Program-made: the position numbers and the translations under genes | Origin: Calliopsis andreniformis | Taxonomy: Eukaryota; Arthropoda; Insecta; Hymenoptera; Andrenidae | Reading direction: 5' to 3' | Assembly: GCF_051401765.1 (NCBI RefSeq) | Contig: NC_135068.1 | Location: 2,170,001-2,234,000, forward strand | DNA length: 64,000 bases | The notes under the pieces: model-generated | The model's database searches: none | What the model was told of the DNA's origin: nothing | Seen by the model: only the letters and a program-made list of their open reading frames with translations | Shown here: in pieces, positions 63,536 to 64,000 of the stretch | Numbering within the stretch: the stretch's first letter is position 1 | Layout of the letters: each line of letters starts with the position of its first letter

Positions 63536-64000
63536 TCTAATCTAACGAAGCAGCACCAAGAAACACAGTCAAAGCCGACTGTGCGGAGCAATGTGCCAGT
63601 CGTTCCAGAGACCAGGATAATGGTAGCAGGAGCTGTCCCAGGCCTTTATCCAGAGGGCGCCCCAGTCCTCGTCCCAACAAAAGCAGCTGCCCCTGCAGAA
63701 GACGCTCCAGCCGCCCAGCCTCCAGAGGAAACCTGGTCCCTCCCAGTCACCCCGACCAGACCGATAACCCCGGACCCTGGACCCCTCCCAAAACCCACGA
63801 TCCCGTACCGGCTACTACAAGTGGACGTTCCAGAGCCAGACTGGAACCAATACAAGAACCTATCCCAAAACGACCCCCGAAAAAATTTGTGGCAAACAGG
63901 AAGCCTATTTGGAACCGGCGCTGCGGGTCCCCCAAATTCAAATGGGAACTGCAGGTGCACCCGATGCACGAGGCCACCAAAAGAAGACCCATCTCAGCGC
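63536..64000 (+). CDS. Proline/alanine-rich open frame running off the window
   Basis: Open from about 63,536 to the window end in the frame with VPVVPETRIMVAGAVPGLYP (internal ATG at 63,619). It is rich in Pro, Ala and Thr, then DVPEPDWNQYKNL and a CRCTRC cluster. A second frame is also open, so coding is not certain. It could be exon 2 of the gene starting at 63,365, but the phase of the obvious splice sites does not match. Partial; product unknown. Confidence 0.35.

Larger units (their letters stand above)
54181..64000 (+). mobile_element. Gypsy element B, nearly intact, 3' end outside the window
   Basis: 5' LTR, tRNA-Leu primer site, gag with three zinc knuckles, protease, RT, RNase H, an unusual linker, integrase, then accessory ORFs in the env position. 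The gag-pol frame is continuous apart from one TGA and a solo LTR insertion in the protease. No 3' LTR appears before 64,000. Confidence 0.8.

Overview
This window looks like repeat-dense heterochromatin or subtelomere-like DNA from an insect, tentatively a hymenopteran. Almost every recognisable coding sequence belongs to a eukaryotic transposable element (TE): Ty3/gypsy, errantivirus-like, BEL/Pao, Ty1/copia, R1-clade and jockey-like LINEs, P/THAP, hAT, piggyBac and a DDE_Tnp_4-type DNA transposon. Splice sites, TATA boxes, poly(A) tails and AT-rich spacers are eukaryotic. The Hymenoptera guess rests mainly on a short 11-mer array (TTAGGTCTGGG) beside telomere-type LINEs. No host housekeeping gene, rRNA, tRNA or CRISPR array was recognised.

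Layout. 1-1.9 kb: minus-strand errantivirus-like element in which one LTR joins the env end of one copy to the gag start of a second, internally deleted copy. 2-3 kb: small exon-like modules and hairpins. 4.7-5.7 kb: broken copia gag/protease, interrupted by a 2.9 kb TTAA-flanked inverted-repeat element (5736-8626) that carries a small two-exon RGG-protein gene. 8.9-13.6 kb: several foldback elements, including a 971 bp element with 422 bp arms. 13,841-18,377: a complete gypsy element (CsRn1-like) with apparently identical LTRs, a 4 bp target duplication and a canonical -1 slippery site. 18.7-23.7 kb: three hAT remnants, one carrying a solo LTR.

24.0-40.1 kb is a nested stack: a P/THAP transposase pseudogene is split by a copia element (24,751-39,352, duplication GTTAC). 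That copia is split by a degenerate BEL/Pao element (25,347-31,878, duplication GTAAG), then by an errantivirus LTR piece, a promoter-driven arginine-rich ORF, a head-to-tail run of three 5'-truncated R1-clade LINE copies separated by telomere-like DNA, and a foldback element. 41.3-45 kb: a second P-type pseudogene with an unrelated insert. 46.8-49.1 kb: solo LTR and piggyBac remnant. 49.3-53 kb: LINE fragment and a large snapback DNA transposon whose arms carry histone-type 3' stem-loops. 53.2-64 kb: a gypsy fragment, then a largely intact gypsy element (5' LTR 54,181-55,478; pol 58,309-62,525). Its gag has one in-frame TGA, its protease is interrupted by a 1.4 kb solo LTR, and its env position holds unfamiliar ORFs served by a short intron and an internal TATA promoter. 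Its 3' end lies outside the window.

The genes do not form one pathway; the region records serial insertion. Candidates for something undescribed are the RGG mini-gene in the TTAA element, the palindromic exon modules, the telomere-type LINE run, the histone stem-loops in transposon arms, and the accessory ORFs of the last gypsy element. All coordinates and similarities were read by eye; no database search was run.
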